Assembly: GCA_013154175.1 (NCBI GenBank)
Contig: JAADCZ010000161.1
Coordinates: forward strand, 1-39,353
From: Thermodesulfobacteriota bacterium
GTDB lineage: Bacteria; Desulfobacterota; Dissulfuribacteria; Dissulfuribacterales; QOAL01
Reading direction: 5' to 3'
Length of the DNA stretch: 39,353 nucleotides
The notes under the pieces were generated by a model. The model did not search any database, was not told the origin of the DNA, and was given only the letters and a program-made list of their open reading frames with translations. Made by a program: the position numbers and the translations under genes. Every line of letters starts with the position of its first letter. Position 1 is the stretch's first letter. This document shows positions 1 to 8,490 of the stretch, piece after piece.

Positions 1-1860
1 TCAGATGAGGCCCATCTGATGCTTTATATCTTAAAGGCAGTGGCAAATCCTTCAGACACAGGCGCCCTGTCCACTGCCATATCCACCAAGGCCTTTGGGC
101 TCAGCGCTAAGGATATTGTGGAAATGAAGCTTGATCAGGCCAGGTGGGACGTACTCGTGGACAGGTTTGAGGAATTTCGGGAGATATGGCATTCACGGGG
201 CGTGTACCCCATGGTAATGACCCTGTTTTCAAGGTTTGACATCCCGAAGAATCTTCTCTCCCTAAAGGGTGGTGAGCGGGGACTTACGAACCTGCGTCAT
301 CTGGCAGAGCTCTTGTGCCAGGAAGAAAGGCAGGAGCCTGGGCCTGAAAGGCTCATCAAGTGGCTGTCTCAACGCATACAGGAGCCAAATGACAGGGCAG
401 AGGAACAACAGCTTAGGCTTGAAAGCGATGAAAATCTCGTAAAGATAATGAGTTATCATAAAAGCAAGGGCCTCGAGTTTCCCATCCTGTTTCTGCCCTA
501 CATTCACCGGCTGGCACCAAAGACAAAAACGGGTGAGCTCAAGAAATACTATGACAGACAACGAGGAAGCTATGTGTGCCATATTGCCAGGCCTCCAGGA
601 GGTGAGGGGGCGAAAAAACGGCTAGAGGAGTATCTTTCCACCCTCTATCAGTGCCTTAAAGATCGTAAATCAGGCCAGGAAGACAGTTCCTGTTGCCTGC
701 CCAACATCCCTGAGAATCATAGGGACGATGCAGAACGCGCCCTTGCAATAGAGGAGCAGAAGATGGCCGAGATCGTTCGTCTTGGCTACGTTGCCTTTAC
801 AAGGGCAAAGTACAAGATTTACTTCTATCTTCCTGAAAGAGCCCTTCCAGAATTTATAAGGGTTCCGGTAGATGACACCAACGGTGATGCAGCCCTTGAG
901 ATAAAGGATAGGCGTTTTGAAAGGTTGGTCGAGGAAAAATTTGTCAGGGTTGTAAGCCCAAGGGCCAAGTGCAGGGAGTGGAAGGATATTTCCGTAGGAA
1001 GGGCTGACAGGAAAGTCCAGGGGCCCTTTGCCATTTCCAAGGTAACCCGTTCTCCACTAGCGCCGTGGTCTTGGAGGAGATTGAGCTTCACCTCCCTTTC
1101 TCATTCCATCAAGGAGGATGTGCCATCCCCGGTTCTCGAAGTTTCCTTGGCACATCTAGATAATGCCCCTTTAGGATCAGGGGAAGAGCCTTCTGCCTTC
1201 ACCTTTCCCAAGGGGCCACGGGCTGGGCAATGTATTCACTCCCTCTTGGAGGAGATGGACTTCAACTGGCCTGTCGAAAAGGTGGAAGAGAAGGCAAAGG
1301 AAGTCCTCTTGCGCTACGGCTTGGACAATATCTGGTACAAGGTCCTTTCGGAAATGGCTCTTGGCACAGTCAGTGCGCCCCTTGGCAGGGGAATCACTTT
1401 AAAGGGCCTTGATCCCAAATGGATTTCTAAGGAAATGGAATTTTCAATGGATTTTGACCCTCGCTACCTTGAAGGCCTTGGTGTCGATGGCCTCGAGGAG
1501 ATGAAAGAGGGGGTCCTGAAGGGGTTCATGGACCTTGTCTTTAGGCATAGGGATGAATTCTACATAGTGGATTACAAGAGTAACTGGTTTGGACCAGGGC
1601 CAGAGGCATATTCCAAAGAGGCAATGCTAGAGGCAATGGATGAGCACAACTACTGGCTCCAGGCCGCCATTTATGTAAAGGCCCTGGAAAAATTCTTGAA
1701 CCGGATAAAGGGGGAAGCAGGCCTGGAATACAAGGTGGCCGGTGCCTACTATCTCTTTATAAGGAGCCTTGGTCTCGAGGATGAAGGCAGTGGGAATGGA
1801 GTTGTCTTTGTATCCACAGACGAGTTGAAAGAGAGGTTTCCCAACCTTGTTGGAAATTAG
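1..1860 (+). CDS. recB: RecB, exodeoxyribonuclease V beta subunit (5' truncated by window edge)
   Basis: RecB is the 3'-5' helicase and nuclease subunit of RecBCD, which processes double-strand breaks for recombination. The frame is open from base 1, upstream of the ATG at 19, so the N-terminal helicase half lies outside the window. Seen here: UvrD-like helicase motifs near the start (MSYHKSKGLEFPILFLPYI, then GYVAFTRAKYKIYF, the VALTRA-type motif VI) and a C-terminal RecB-family nuclease domain with GFMDLVFRHRDEFYIVDYKSNW, which carries the catalytic Asp and the DYK signature at about residue 520 of the fragment. It overlaps recD by 14 bases, implying translational coupling. RecB is favoured over AddA by the nuclease motif style and the following RecD; recC is expected upstream. 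Confidence 0.93.
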   Translation, partial: SDEAHLMLYILKAVANPSDTGALSTAISTKAFGLSAKDIVEMKLDQARWDVLVDRFEEFREIWHSRGVYPMVMTLFSRFDIPKNLLSLKGGERGLTNLRHLAELLCQEERQEPGPERLIKWLSQRIQEPNDRAEEQQLRLESDENLVKIMSYHKSKGLEFPILFLPYIHRLAPKTKTGELKKYYDRQRGSYVCHIARPPGGEGAKKRLEEYLSTLYQCLKDRKSGQEDSSCCLPNIPENHRDDAERALAIEEQKMAEIVRLGYVAFTRAKYKIYFYLPERALPEFIRVPVDDTNGDAALEIKDRRFERLVEEKFVRVVSPRAKCREWKDISVGRADRKVQGPFAISKVTRSPLAPWSWRRLSFTSLSHSIKEDVPSPVLEVSLAHLDNAPLGSGEEPSAFTFPKGPRAGQCIHSLLEEMDFNWPVEKVEEKAKEVLLRYGLDNIWYKVLSEMALGTVSAPLGRGITLKGLDPKWISKEMEFSMDFDPRYLEGLGVDGLEEMKEGVLKGFMDLVFRHRDEFYIVDYKSNWFGPGPEAYSKEAMLEAMDEHNYWLQAAIYVKALEKFLNRIKGEAGLEYKVAGAYYLFIRSLGLEDEGSGNGVVFVSTDELKERFPNLVGN

Positions 1861-3760
1861 AGAACGGACAGATAATGCCAGTTTGGAGATAAAGTCCAGC
1901 GAGGACTTCTTTAGCATCTTTCGGGGCCTTGCCCTGAGGGATGAGGCATCGGTTCGCGCACTGGAATTTGCAAGGTTCGTCCTTCGTTTTTCATCCCGTT
2001 TTGACAAAGCTTTAGAGGACGAGCCCATTGCTCTTGGCTTTGCCTCATATCTGGCGTGGTGCGTTGTGCAGGACTCCCACACGTGTCTGGCCCTAAAGAC
2101 CCAATTTCTAAAGGACTATGTCCAGGAGAAGGGGCTTGACTGGTTCTGGAAAAATGTAATGGGGCCGCAGGAGTTCGTTGCACGCATAAGAAGATGCCAA
2201 GCAGTGGGTGACCCAGGCAATACCTCGAGGCCCCTCATCATGGATGGAAGCAGGCTCTATATCCAGCGTTACTGGTGGTATGAAACAGGGCTTGCCTCCT
2301 GGATCAGGGAAAAGGTGGCGAGGCGCCTGCCTGTTTCAGAAGGCGTTTTTCAGCTTGCCAAGAAACTCTTCCCCAAGGGGCCTGCAGTGCCGGACTGGCA
2401 AAAGATAGCTTCTGTCAATGTGGTATGCCGCAGTTTTGGGGTCATCTCCGGTGGCCCTGGCACTGGAAAGACCAGGACGGTTGCCGCAATCATGGCCCTT
2501 GTTGCAGAAAATGAAATGGCTAGCGGTAAGGAGGTCTCTGTCGCACTTTGTGCCCCCACGGGCAAGGCTGCTGCAAGGCTTACGGAGTCCTTCCAAAGGA
2601 GCCTTAGTCAGATGGCCCTGCCAGACAGAATCAAAAGCGTGTTGCCAGACAAGGCAGTAACTATACACAGGCTCCTGGGGGTATCCCCGCGTGATGGGCG
2701 CTTTAGGCACAATAAAGATCATCCACTACCGTGGGATACCGTTTTGATAGACGAGGCGTCCATGGTGGACCTGCCCCTCATGGTTCACCTTGTGGAGGCC
2801 CTAAAGGATGATGCCCGACTGGTCCTCATAGGGGACAAGGATCAGCTTGCCTCTGTTGAGGCAGGAAGCGTGCTGGCAGATATCTGTCGGGCAAGTTCTG
2901 GATATTCCTACTCTGCGGACTTTATAGACCTTGCAGAAAGGGTGGATGAAAAAATCACCCCTGGCCCAGGGGAGCCTTCACCACTGCGGGATGTGGTTGT
3001 GACCCTTGCCCATAACTTCAGGTTTCAGCAGGGAAGTGGCATACATCAGCTGGCTGAGGCAGTGAACAAAGGGAACTACCAGGGGGCCATGGATGTTTTT
3101 CAGGATGAAAGCCTCGGAGGGGCCCGTTTTGTTTCATCATCCAGGTGTCCCCTACACATCTTTCTCGAAAGGGAGATGTCAGGCCTCTTGAAGGGGTTAA
3201 AGGGAGCAGAGGGGCCAGAGGAGGCCCTAACACTCCTTCAGGCCCAAAGGATTCTGTGCGGGGTAAAGGAAGGGCCCCTTGGTACGAAGACGGTAAATGG
3301 CTTCATGGCATCCCTTTTTGATTCCCATGTCTCTGGTGCTCGGGGCATCTATCACGGAATGCCAGTGATAATCAGGGAAAATGACTATTCCATAGGCCTT
3401 TTCAACGGGGACAATGGGGTCATCTGGAGGTCCAGTCAGGGCAGGCTCCTTGCCCACTTTATGGATTCTGACACCATGAGGAAGATATCCCCTGCAAGGC
3501 TTCCAAGGTACGAGCCTGCCTGGGCAATTACCGTGCATGTAAGCCAGGGCTCTGAGTTCGACAAGGTTGTCCTGGTGTTACCATCTGAGCAGTCGGCAAT
3601 AATAGGTCGTGAGCTCCTCTATACGGCTATAACCAGGGCAAAGGACGAAATAGTTATATGGGGAAGTGAAGATGCACTCAAAAAGGCAATCAAGAGGCCT
3701 ACCTATCGCGAATCTGGCCTGGCAGACAGGCTAACGGCGAGTTTTTTTGAAAAAATCTAA
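1847..3760 (+). CDS. recD: RecD, exodeoxyribonuclease V alpha subunit
   Basis: RecD is the 5'-3' superfamily 1B helicase of RecBCD. The 637-residue ORF has Walker A ISGGPGTGKTRT at about residue 202, Walker B/motif II LIDEASMVD, motif III-like LIGDKDQLASVEAG, and the C-terminal motifs VHVSQGSEFDKVVLVLP and LLYTAITRAKDEIVIWG typical of the family. Length matches RecD. The start is one of two adjacent TTG codons (1847 or 1850) inside the end of recB; no clear Shine-Dalgarno is visible, which fits coupling to recB translation. The gene converges with the cobalamin genes on the other strand, with 63 bases between them and no strong terminator. Confidence 0.95.
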   Translation: MLEIRERTDNASLEIKSSEDFFSIFRGLALRDEASVRALEFARFVLRFSSRFDKALEDEPIALGFASYLAWCVVQDSHTCLALKTQFLKDYVQEKGLDWFWKNVMGPQEFVARIRRCQAVGDPGNTSRPLIMDGSRLYIQRYWWYETGLASWIREKVARRLPVSEGVFQLAKKLFPKGPAVPDWQKIASVNVVCRSFGVISGGPGTGKTRTVAAIMALVAENEMASGKEVSVALCAPTGKAAARLTESFQRSLSQMALPDRIKSVLPDKAVTIHRLLGVSPRDGRFRHNKDHPLPWDTVLIDEASMVDLPLMVHLVEALKDDARLVLIGDKDQLASVEAGSVLADICRASSGYSYSADFIDLAERVDEKITPGPGEPSPLRDVVVTLAHNFRFQQGSGIHQLAEAVNKGNYQGAMDVFQDESLGGARFVSSSRCPLHIFLEREMSGLLKGLKGAEGPEEALTLLQAQRILCGVKEGPLGTKTVNGFMASLFDSHVSGARGIYHGMPVIIRENDYSIGLFNGDNGVIWRSSQGRLLAHFMDSDTMRKISPARLPRYEPAWAITVHVSQGSEFDKVVLVLPSEQSAIIGRELLYTAITRAKDEIVIWGSEDALKKAIKRPTYRESGLADRLTASFFEKI

Positions 3761-3823
3761 ACCTCCTTAAAGGGCATTCACGTTATGAAGAGGTGAGGCG
3801 ATAGGTCTTGCCATCTGGCGTTT

Positions 3824-4642
3824 CTAGGAATCGTGGAGTTTCTTTTCCCTTTTCCCCTTCTTTGTGAGCAACAAGGTGAAATAGGAGGGCTTTTGCCCAT
3901 CCCATTCCTTTAGTCTCGTTGTAACCGATTCCCCTTCGAGGCCCACCCTTCTGACTGCCATGGTCTTTTGGGCAAGCCCCATCTCCTCGAGGCATCTTAC
4001 GATCTCACCATAATGTCTGTATGCCTTCATGATTACCAGGTTGTCACAGTAGGGCAAAATCTGGCGTATCTCCCTGCTGCCCTTTGCTCCGGATACGACT
4101 GCAAGGGACTCCTCTGCCTCTGCAAGGGGCACCTGAAGCCTTGCAGCAGCTGCCTGAAATGAGGTGATGCCAGGGATTATTTCTACCTTCAGCCCAGGTG
4201 CCATTGCTTTGAGTTTTCTGTGAAGGTAGGTAAATGTGGAATAGGTGGAAGGGTCACCAAGGGTTACAAAGGCAGCATCCATGCCTTTAAAGAGAGGTTC
4301 GCATACCTTTTTGGCAGCCTCGTTCCACGCCTTTTCAAGGGCTTCCTTGTCCCTGACCATGGGAAACATGAGAGGGATGATTTCGGGGCCATTCTTTACA
4401 TGGGGCATTGCTATCTTGAGGGCAAGGCTTTCCTTTTCCCCCTTGGATGTGGCTGCAAACAGATATTTTATACTTCCAAGGATCTTAGAGGCCTTGAGGG
4501 TAATGAGTTCCGGATCACCAGGCCCGACCCCAATGGCATAAAGGGTTCCCGTGGCCGATGATGCCCCCTTGGAGGATGATGCTTCTGGGTTAATCACCTT
4601 AAGAGAGTCGTTTTTTGCTGTTTCCCTGTCCTTTTTGCACAT
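3824..4642 (-). CDS. cobI: Precorrin-2 C20-methyltransferase (CobI/CbiL)
   Basis: This SAM-dependent tetrapyrrole methylase adds the C20 methyl group to precorrin-2 or cobalt-factor II in corrin-ring synthesis. Family features seen: GVGPGDPELITLKA (first glycine-rich loop), VTLGDPSTYSTFTYL, IPGITSFQAAAARLQVPLAE, and a late VIMKAYRHYGEI segment. The GDPSTYST wording is characteristic of the C20 enzymes. The core starts at about residue 34; before it is a serine-rich leader (SSSKGASSATG) of unclear value, so the true start could be internal. The gene begins 3 bases after the BtuF-like stop and is probably co-transcribed with it under the cobalamin riboswitch. CobI versus CbiL (aerobic or anaerobic substrate) cannot be decided from sequence; an anaerobic host would favour CbiL. 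Confidence 0.88.
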   Translation of the reverse strand: MCKKDRETAKNDSLKVINPEASSSKGASSATGTLYAIGVGPGDPELITLKASKILGSIKYLFAATSKGEKESLALKIAMPHVKNGPEIIPLMFPMVRDKEALEKAWNEAAKKVCEPLFKGMDAAFVTLGDPSTYSTFTYLHRKLKAMAPGLKVEIIPGITSFQAAAARLQVPLAEAEESLAVVSGAKGSREIRQILPYCDNLVIMKAYRHYGEIVRCLEEMGLAQKTMAVRRVGLEGESVTTRLKEWDGQKPSYFTLLLTKKGKREKKLHDS

Positions 4643-4645
4643 TTC

Positions 4646-5590
4646 CTAGTTCACCGCCTCTTTGGCCTTGCTGGCCCTCGATGATGAGGAGCTCTCTGAG
4701 ATTTCATAGAGATATTTTCTCAGCTGTTCTATTGCATCCACGACCCTCGGCCCTGGTCTGGAGAAGAGAAATTCATCCACGAAGAGTACATGGCCCTGGC
4801 GAACTGCCCGAAGGGAGTCAAAGTTTGGCCTCTTGGAAGGTGGAGGGACGTTTCTGTTCATTGGACCCTTTTGAACTATGTAGACATCGGGGTCGTCCAG
4901 GATGAGCTGCTCTAGGCTGTACCTGACAAACTTCTTGTTCTTGGTAACCACATTGATGCCTCCAGCCTGGTAAATGATGTCGCTTACTATATTTTTTCGC
5001 CCGGCAAAGAGCAGGCTAGGGTAACTTACCTCAAAGATGACCTTTGGCCTGTTACCAATGGGGTAACGGGCCTGACATTTCTTGATTCTTGCCTGCATCT
5101 GGTTGACGAGACCTCTTGCCTCCTTTTCCCTGCCAGTCAGGATGCCTATCCTCTCAATGGTGGAGTAGAGGCCATCTAGGTCGTGGGGGTTGAAAAGGGC
5201 CACCTTTATACCCATCATTCTCAGTTTTCCAACGACCAGCTGGCTGCCTGGCCTGGCAGATCCCTGGATGACCAGATCTGGCTTGAGTCCAAGAATGAGC
5301 TCGAGGTTTGGTCTCATGTGGGTTCCGATCTTGGTCTTTCTTCTAACCTGGGGAGGCCATGAATCCCTTTTGGTAACGCCCACCAGCTGGTCACACGCCC
5401 CAATGGCGCACACTATTTCCGTTATCCCTCCATAAAGGCTTACGATCCTCTTGGCAGGTCTTGGCAGGGTTATGACATTTCCGGCATCGTCGACCACAGA
5501 GATCTTGCCTATGGCAAGCTGAGGGGCCAGGAGCCAGAAAATGCCCACAACAAGGACAATGGCGATAGATGTATGTTTGACAGATTTCAT
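4646..5590 (-). CDS. btuF: Cobalamin ABC transporter substrate-binding protein (BtuF-like)
   Basis: A predicted periplasmic solute-binding protein of the BtuF/FecB cluster for vitamin B12 or a corrinoid. The ORF track starts at 5677, but the ATG at 5590 is preferred: it follows a GAGG ribosome-binding site and begins a clear signal peptide (MKSVKHTSIAIVLVVGIFW...LAIG), giving 314 residues. The mature part has DDAGNVITLPRPAKRIVSLYGGITEIVCAIG, then KIGTHMRPNLELILGLKPDLVI, both typical of the family. The codons between 5591 and 5677 overlap the riboswitch terminator and are not coding. An odd feature is a serine-rich C-terminal tail (SESSSSSRASKAKEAVN). The B12 substrate is inferred from the riboswitch and from cobI downstream; no permease or ATPase gene is in view. 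Confidence 0.85.
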   Translation of the reverse strand: MKSVKHTSIAIVLVVGIFWLLAPQLAIGKISVVDDAGNVITLPRPAKRIVSLYGGITEIVCAIGACDQLVGVTKRDSWPPQVRRKTKIGTHMRPNLELILGLKPDLVIQGSARPGSQLVVGKLRMMGIKVALFNPHDLDGLYSTIERIGILTGREKEARGLVNQMQARIKKCQARYPIGNRPKVIFEVSYPSLLFAGRKNIVSDIIYQAGGINVVTKNKKFVRYSLEQLILDDPDVYIVQKGPMNRNVPPPSKRPNFDSLRAVRQGHVLFVDEFLFSRPGPRVVDAIEQLRKYLYEISESSSSSRASKAKEAVN

Positions 5591-5602
5591 TTGGCTACCT
5601 CG

Positions 5603-5645
5603 CAAAATAAAAAGGCCCGAATCCCAAAACAGATAGGATTCGGGC
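5603..5645 (-). terminator. Rho-independent terminator of the cobalamin riboswitch (expression platform)
   Basis: On the minus strand GCCCGAATCC and GGATTCGGGC form a perfect 10-bp stem around an 11-base loop and are followed directly by CTTTTTATTTT. The hairpin ends about 13 bases before the btuF-like ATG and after the B12 aptamer, which is where a ligand-controlled attenuator belongs. An upstream segment AAGGCCCG (plus-strand 5680-5687) is perfectly complementary over 8 bases to CGGGCCTT in the 3' arm and is a candidate antiterminator. Confidence 0.85.
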
Positions 5646-5700
5646 GCCCTTTTCCCGTACATCCTGCTTGCCTGCAAGCCGGGCCTTGGCCAGCTCTACA

Positions 5701-5863
5701 GGGCCTTTGACCTTGGGCAGGTATCCTGACTCGTGGTTCGTCCTACTACCTGAGCCTTCCCATCGCGTGTTGGTGCGACAGTGGCACTCTTCAGGGTTCG
5801 TCCCCACTCACAGTGGCGGGCCCGTTCTGGATTTTCACCAGATTCCCTGCACCAGGCCTTTTA
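5701..5863 (-). ncRNA. Cobalamin (AdoCbl/B12) riboswitch aptamer
   Basis: Read on the minus strand, the leader contains the B12 box AGTCAGGATACCTGCC (5716-5731), the conserved core GGGAATCTGGTGAAAATCC followed by GAACGGGCCCGCCACTGTGA, and a closing P1 candidate pairing GGCCT near the 5' end with AGGCC after the B12 box. These are the hallmarks of the cobalamin riboswitch family. It precedes a transcription terminator and a BtuF-like gene plus cobI, so the expected behaviour is that bound cobalamin lets the terminator form and lowers expression. Exact ends are approximate. Confidence 0.93.
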
Positions 5864-5869
5864 GGCAAA

Positions 5870-5898
5870 TATTTACGACATGATATCCTGCGAGTCAA
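5870..5898 (-). promoter_or_regulatory. Candidate sigma-70 promoter for the riboswitch-btuF-cobI transcript
   Basis: On the minus strand TTGACT (5893-5898) is separated by exactly 17 bases from TAAATA (5870-5875). Initiation would fall near 5863, just before the aptamer, as expected for a riboswitch leader. The call rests on hexamer match and position only. Confidence 0.45.
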
Positions 5899-5944
5899 CG
5901 GTGTTGGTCAATTTTGGGCAAGGCCCAAGACCTGCGGCTTTTAC

Positions 5945-5970
5945 CCCCTTTGGGCCCAAGGGCAAAGGGG
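5945..5970 (-). terminator. Hairpin immediately after the DUF6178-like gene
   Basis: CCCCTTTG (5945-5952) and CAAAGGGG (5963-5970) form a perfect 8-bp stem with a 10-base loop, directly abutting the stop codon of the upstream minus-strand gene. There is no T-rich tract after it on either strand, so it is not a classic intrinsic terminator. It may act as an mRNA 3' end stabiliser or as a weak terminator ahead of the promoter for the B12 transcript. Confidence 0.35.
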
Positions 5971-7698
5971 TTAGGAAACCTCCACCAATAGATTCTTGAT
6001 GAACTGAGGCTCCGATAGGTGGGGCCGTTCCTCTTCCATGAACTCTCTGAGCATGGCGACTATGCGCGGAATGACTGTCTCCTTTAGCTCTCGCCTGGTT
6101 ATGGAATTTTCCTCGCCCCTGGTCATGGGCTCAAGTATGTCCTCGAGAAAGCCTGGCAGGTTTTCAAGGCCAATTTCGTCGAGTTTATTCCCAAGCTCTT
6201 CCAGCCTTTGGCTGTTAAGGGGTTCAATTTGAAACTTCAGGTCGAGGGCCAGGTTTGCCACGGCAGTGACCAGGGCATTTTCCACGCTGAACTCCTCTGG
6301 TGCCAGAAAGTTGGTGCGTTCCCAGGCTATGGATTCTGGCCACGCATCATAGGGTGGCAAGAGGAATTCTAGGACCTTTTCCCAGGTTTTGGCCTCGTCC
6401 ACACGGGCCTTTAAGAGATCAACGTCCGCAAGGCTTCTTGCAAACCTATTGTGCCCTGTTGCTTCGTCATAGACCTCACTTGGGCGCTTGGATGCAGCTT
6501 CGAGCCAGGGCTTTAGATGGTGGGGCAGGGCCTTGAATGTCTTTGAGGAAACGAGCTGCCTTGCCTGGGCCCCTATTGGCAGCAGGAGACCAGAGCTAAG
6601 TCGCACGATTTCCTCCATGTAATGGGTGCGCAAGACATCCCTTGGTGAAATGCCAAGGTCCCTGCTGAGTAGCTCGATGCCCAGATTTAGAAGGGACATT
6701 GCCTTTTGAAGGGCTCCCTTTAGCTGATCGGGCTCATCGAGGTCGATGAGGTCCGCCATGAGGATCTTATTGGCAACCCCGGTGATCTCCCTGATTATCC
6801 TCTCCATTACAGGCTCGCCCACCAGGGCGAGTGTTGCCTCCTCAAGGGCGGGCAGCCCCGAAATGTAAAGGGTTGGCACAAATGGGGGCATGTCGTAACT
6901 TACCGGCAGATTGGATATGGGAGAATTTTCGAGATCTATCCGGTGCATCTCTTCTTTTTTTAATGGCACATATATGTTAAGAGATTCGTAATAGTCTGGA
7001 ATGCCAAGATCGCCCAGTCGGCCACAGCGTAGCCTGTAGGCAGTTTCGAGGTTTTGACTGGGGGTCTCCCAGAGCATCGTTTCCAGAACGTCCCGGTACA
7101 GCCCAGGGTCAATACCCACTATATGGGTAATTAAACGGGAAAACAGGGGGGCAAGTTTCTGCTTTTTGAAACCAAGGTAATAGACGTTGTCCAGGGTAAA
7201 GGGAGGAAGGACGTCCTTGGCTTCCTGGATATCCATGTCGTCTGGCCTCTTTACAACAGTGATGAACTGATGAAGCATGGCGGGAAAGAGCCACGGGTCC
7301 TTTGACAAGATCCATTTCAGCCACTGCTCAGTGGCCCCCTCGGCGAGCTCATACATGACGAGGAGCCATGCTGCTATTTTTTCGGGCCTAAGATTGTCCT
7401 TGTGCCACCAGTCCAGATCAAAGATGAACTGGAGTTGTTCAGGAGTGGCCATGTTGAGCAGTACCCCAGAGTCCTCCACGCCAGTTGCCTTTATGGTCCA
7501 GAACAGTTCTTCAACAGGCATGTTGGCAACGAGCTGTGGGGCGAATACAGATGACGTTATGAGGTCAAAACGCTTTTCCCAGGGGCTCGTCAGTACGAGA
7601 TTCAGCTGGTCGGAGAGCTCCAGGGTATTTATCTGGTTTTCCAGGTCGGATTTTTTTTCGATTTTATTTTCTTTTAAAGATTTTAGGTTATTGTTCAT
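5971..7698 (-). CDS. DUF6178-like protein of unknown function
   Basis: A 575-residue soluble-looking protein with no signal peptide or clear membrane segment. From memory its pattern (ELFWTIKATGVEDSGVLLNMATPEQLQFIFDLDWWHKDNLRPEKIAAWL) matches the DUF6178 family reported in Desulfobacterota, which has no assigned function; this should be confirmed by profile search. The N-terminal 30 residues are charged and low in complexity (KSLKENKIEKKSDLENQ). The protein is mostly helical, with many acidic residues and tryptophans, and I see no catalytic signature. The start is supported by GGAG 5 bases before the ATG. It stands alone on the minus strand and is divergent from the receiver-domain gene at 7812, with which it shares a 113-base promoter region. 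Confidence 0.7.
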   Translation of the reverse strand: MNNNLKSLKENKIEKKSDLENQINTLELSDQLNLVLTSPWEKRFDLITSSVFAPQLVANMPVEELFWTIKATGVEDSGVLLNMATPEQLQFIFDLDWWHKDNLRPEKIAAWLLVMYELAEGATEQWLKWILSKDPWLFPAMLHQFITVVKRPDDMDIQEAKDVLPPFTLDNVYYLGFKKQKLAPLFSRLITHIVGIDPGLYRDVLETMLWETPSQNLETAYRLRCGRLGDLGIPDYYESLNIYVPLKKEEMHRIDLENSPISNLPVSYDMPPFVPTLYISGLPALEEATLALVGEPVMERIIREITGVANKILMADLIDLDEPDQLKGALQKAMSLLNLGIELLSRDLGISPRDVLRTHYMEEIVRLSSGLLLPIGAQARQLVSSKTFKALPHHLKPWLEAASKRPSEVYDEATGHNRFARSLADVDLLKARVDEAKTWEKVLEFLLPPYDAWPESIAWERTNFLAPEEFSVENALVTAVANLALDLKFQIEPLNSQRLEELGNKLDEIGLENLPGFLEDILEPMTRGEENSITRRELKETVIPRIVAMLREFMEEERPHLSEPQFIKNLLVEVS

Positions 7699-7811
7699 AG
7701 CTCCGATAGGTAAAAAAAGTCTTCACAATTGTGCATTCAAAAAGTTTTGATTATTGTAATTCTGGTATCCAACGTTAATCATACATTAGTGCCTTAACAA
7801 GTAGGTTAAAA

Positions 7812-8483
7812 ATGACGGATGAGCACAACAGGAACCTCCTGAGGATCTTGATAGCCGAAGATGAGAAGAACATTGGCGATCTTCTCGGTGAGCTCCTGAA
7901 TCAGGACGACAGAGAGATTACCCTTGTCCAGAATGGTTTGGAAGCCCTGGAGAAGCTCAAGGAGCAGCGCTACGATCTTCTCATCACCGATTTGATGATG
8001 CCAGAGATAGACGGCATGGAGGTGCTTCACCAGGCAAAGAAGCTTCATCCGGATATTATGGTGATAATCATAACGGGCTATGCATCCCTTGAGACAGCCA
8101 TCCAGGCCGTCAAGGAAGGTGCCTACGACTACCTTAGAAAGCCCTTCCGCCTTGAAGAGCTCAAAATCAGCGTGGACAATGCCTGTGAGAAGATAAGGCT
8201 GCAGCGGGAAAACCAGAGACTAATCCAGTATGTAAAGGCCTTTGCCCGGGCAGAGAAGGAACGCAGCCAGTCCAAGGAGGCGGAGCAGGCCAAGGGACTC
8301 AACCAAAAGGCCCTTTTTGGCCCCGAATGGTTTTCTCCCTTTATGTTTCAGCAGCACAACGGAAGCGTGGACAAAGAGGCGGTGCTTACCCAGCTTGAAC
8401 GGCTGGCAAAGCTGAAGGCCCAGGGTGCGATTACAGAAGAGGAGTTCTCCACGCTCAAAAAGAAACTTTTCGACCAGATTTGA
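7812..8483 (+). CDS. Response regulator receiver protein with C-terminal SHOCT-like domain
   Basis: The first 120 residues form a CheY-like receiver domain: acidic pair in ILIAEDEKN, phospho-acceptor Asp in YDLLITDLMMPEIDGMEVL, switch Thr in VIIITGYAS and the conserved Lys in YDYLRKPFRLEEL. A helical, charged linker follows (RLQRENQRLIQYVKAFARAEKERSQ). The last 35 residues (LERLAKLKAQGAITEEEFSTLKKKLF) match the SHOCT short C-terminal domain, a small oligomerisation or interaction module. There is no DNA-binding or enzymatic output domain, so output is probably by protein contact. It is followed after 7 bases by another receiver protein and is likely co-transcribed with it. AGG lies a few bases before the ATG. 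Confidence 0.87.
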   Translation: MTDEHNRNLLRILIAEDEKNIGDLLGELLNQDDREITLVQNGLEALEKLKEQRYDLLITDLMMPEIDGMEVLHQAKKLHPDIMVIIITGYASLETAIQAVKEGAYDYLRKPFRLEELKISVDNACEKIRLQRENQRLIQYVKAFARAEKERSQSKEAEQAKGLNQKALFGPEWFSPFMFQQHNGSVDKEAVLTQLERLAKLKAQGAITEEEFSTLKKKLFDQI

Positions 8484-8490
8484 AATTTCC

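Noticed and set aside
1361-1377. Sigma-54-like sequence TTGGCACAGTCAGTGCG with correct GG-N10-GC spacing
   Set aside because: It lies inside recB coding sequence, has GTGC in place of TTGC, and no gene start follows on that strand.
5591-5677. Upstream extension of the BtuF-like ORF
   Set aside because: It runs through the riboswitch terminator and lacks a ribosome-binding site; the ATG at 5590 gives a clean signal peptide.
5914-5928. Short TTGGGC/GCCCAA dyad upstream of the B12 promoter
   Set aside because: Six-base arms with a 3-base loop, and no feature to support a terminator or operator role.
8425-8490. Longer start for the HD-GYP protein
   Set aside because: It overlaps the SHOCT-like domain of the previous gene, and the receiver domain does not need it.
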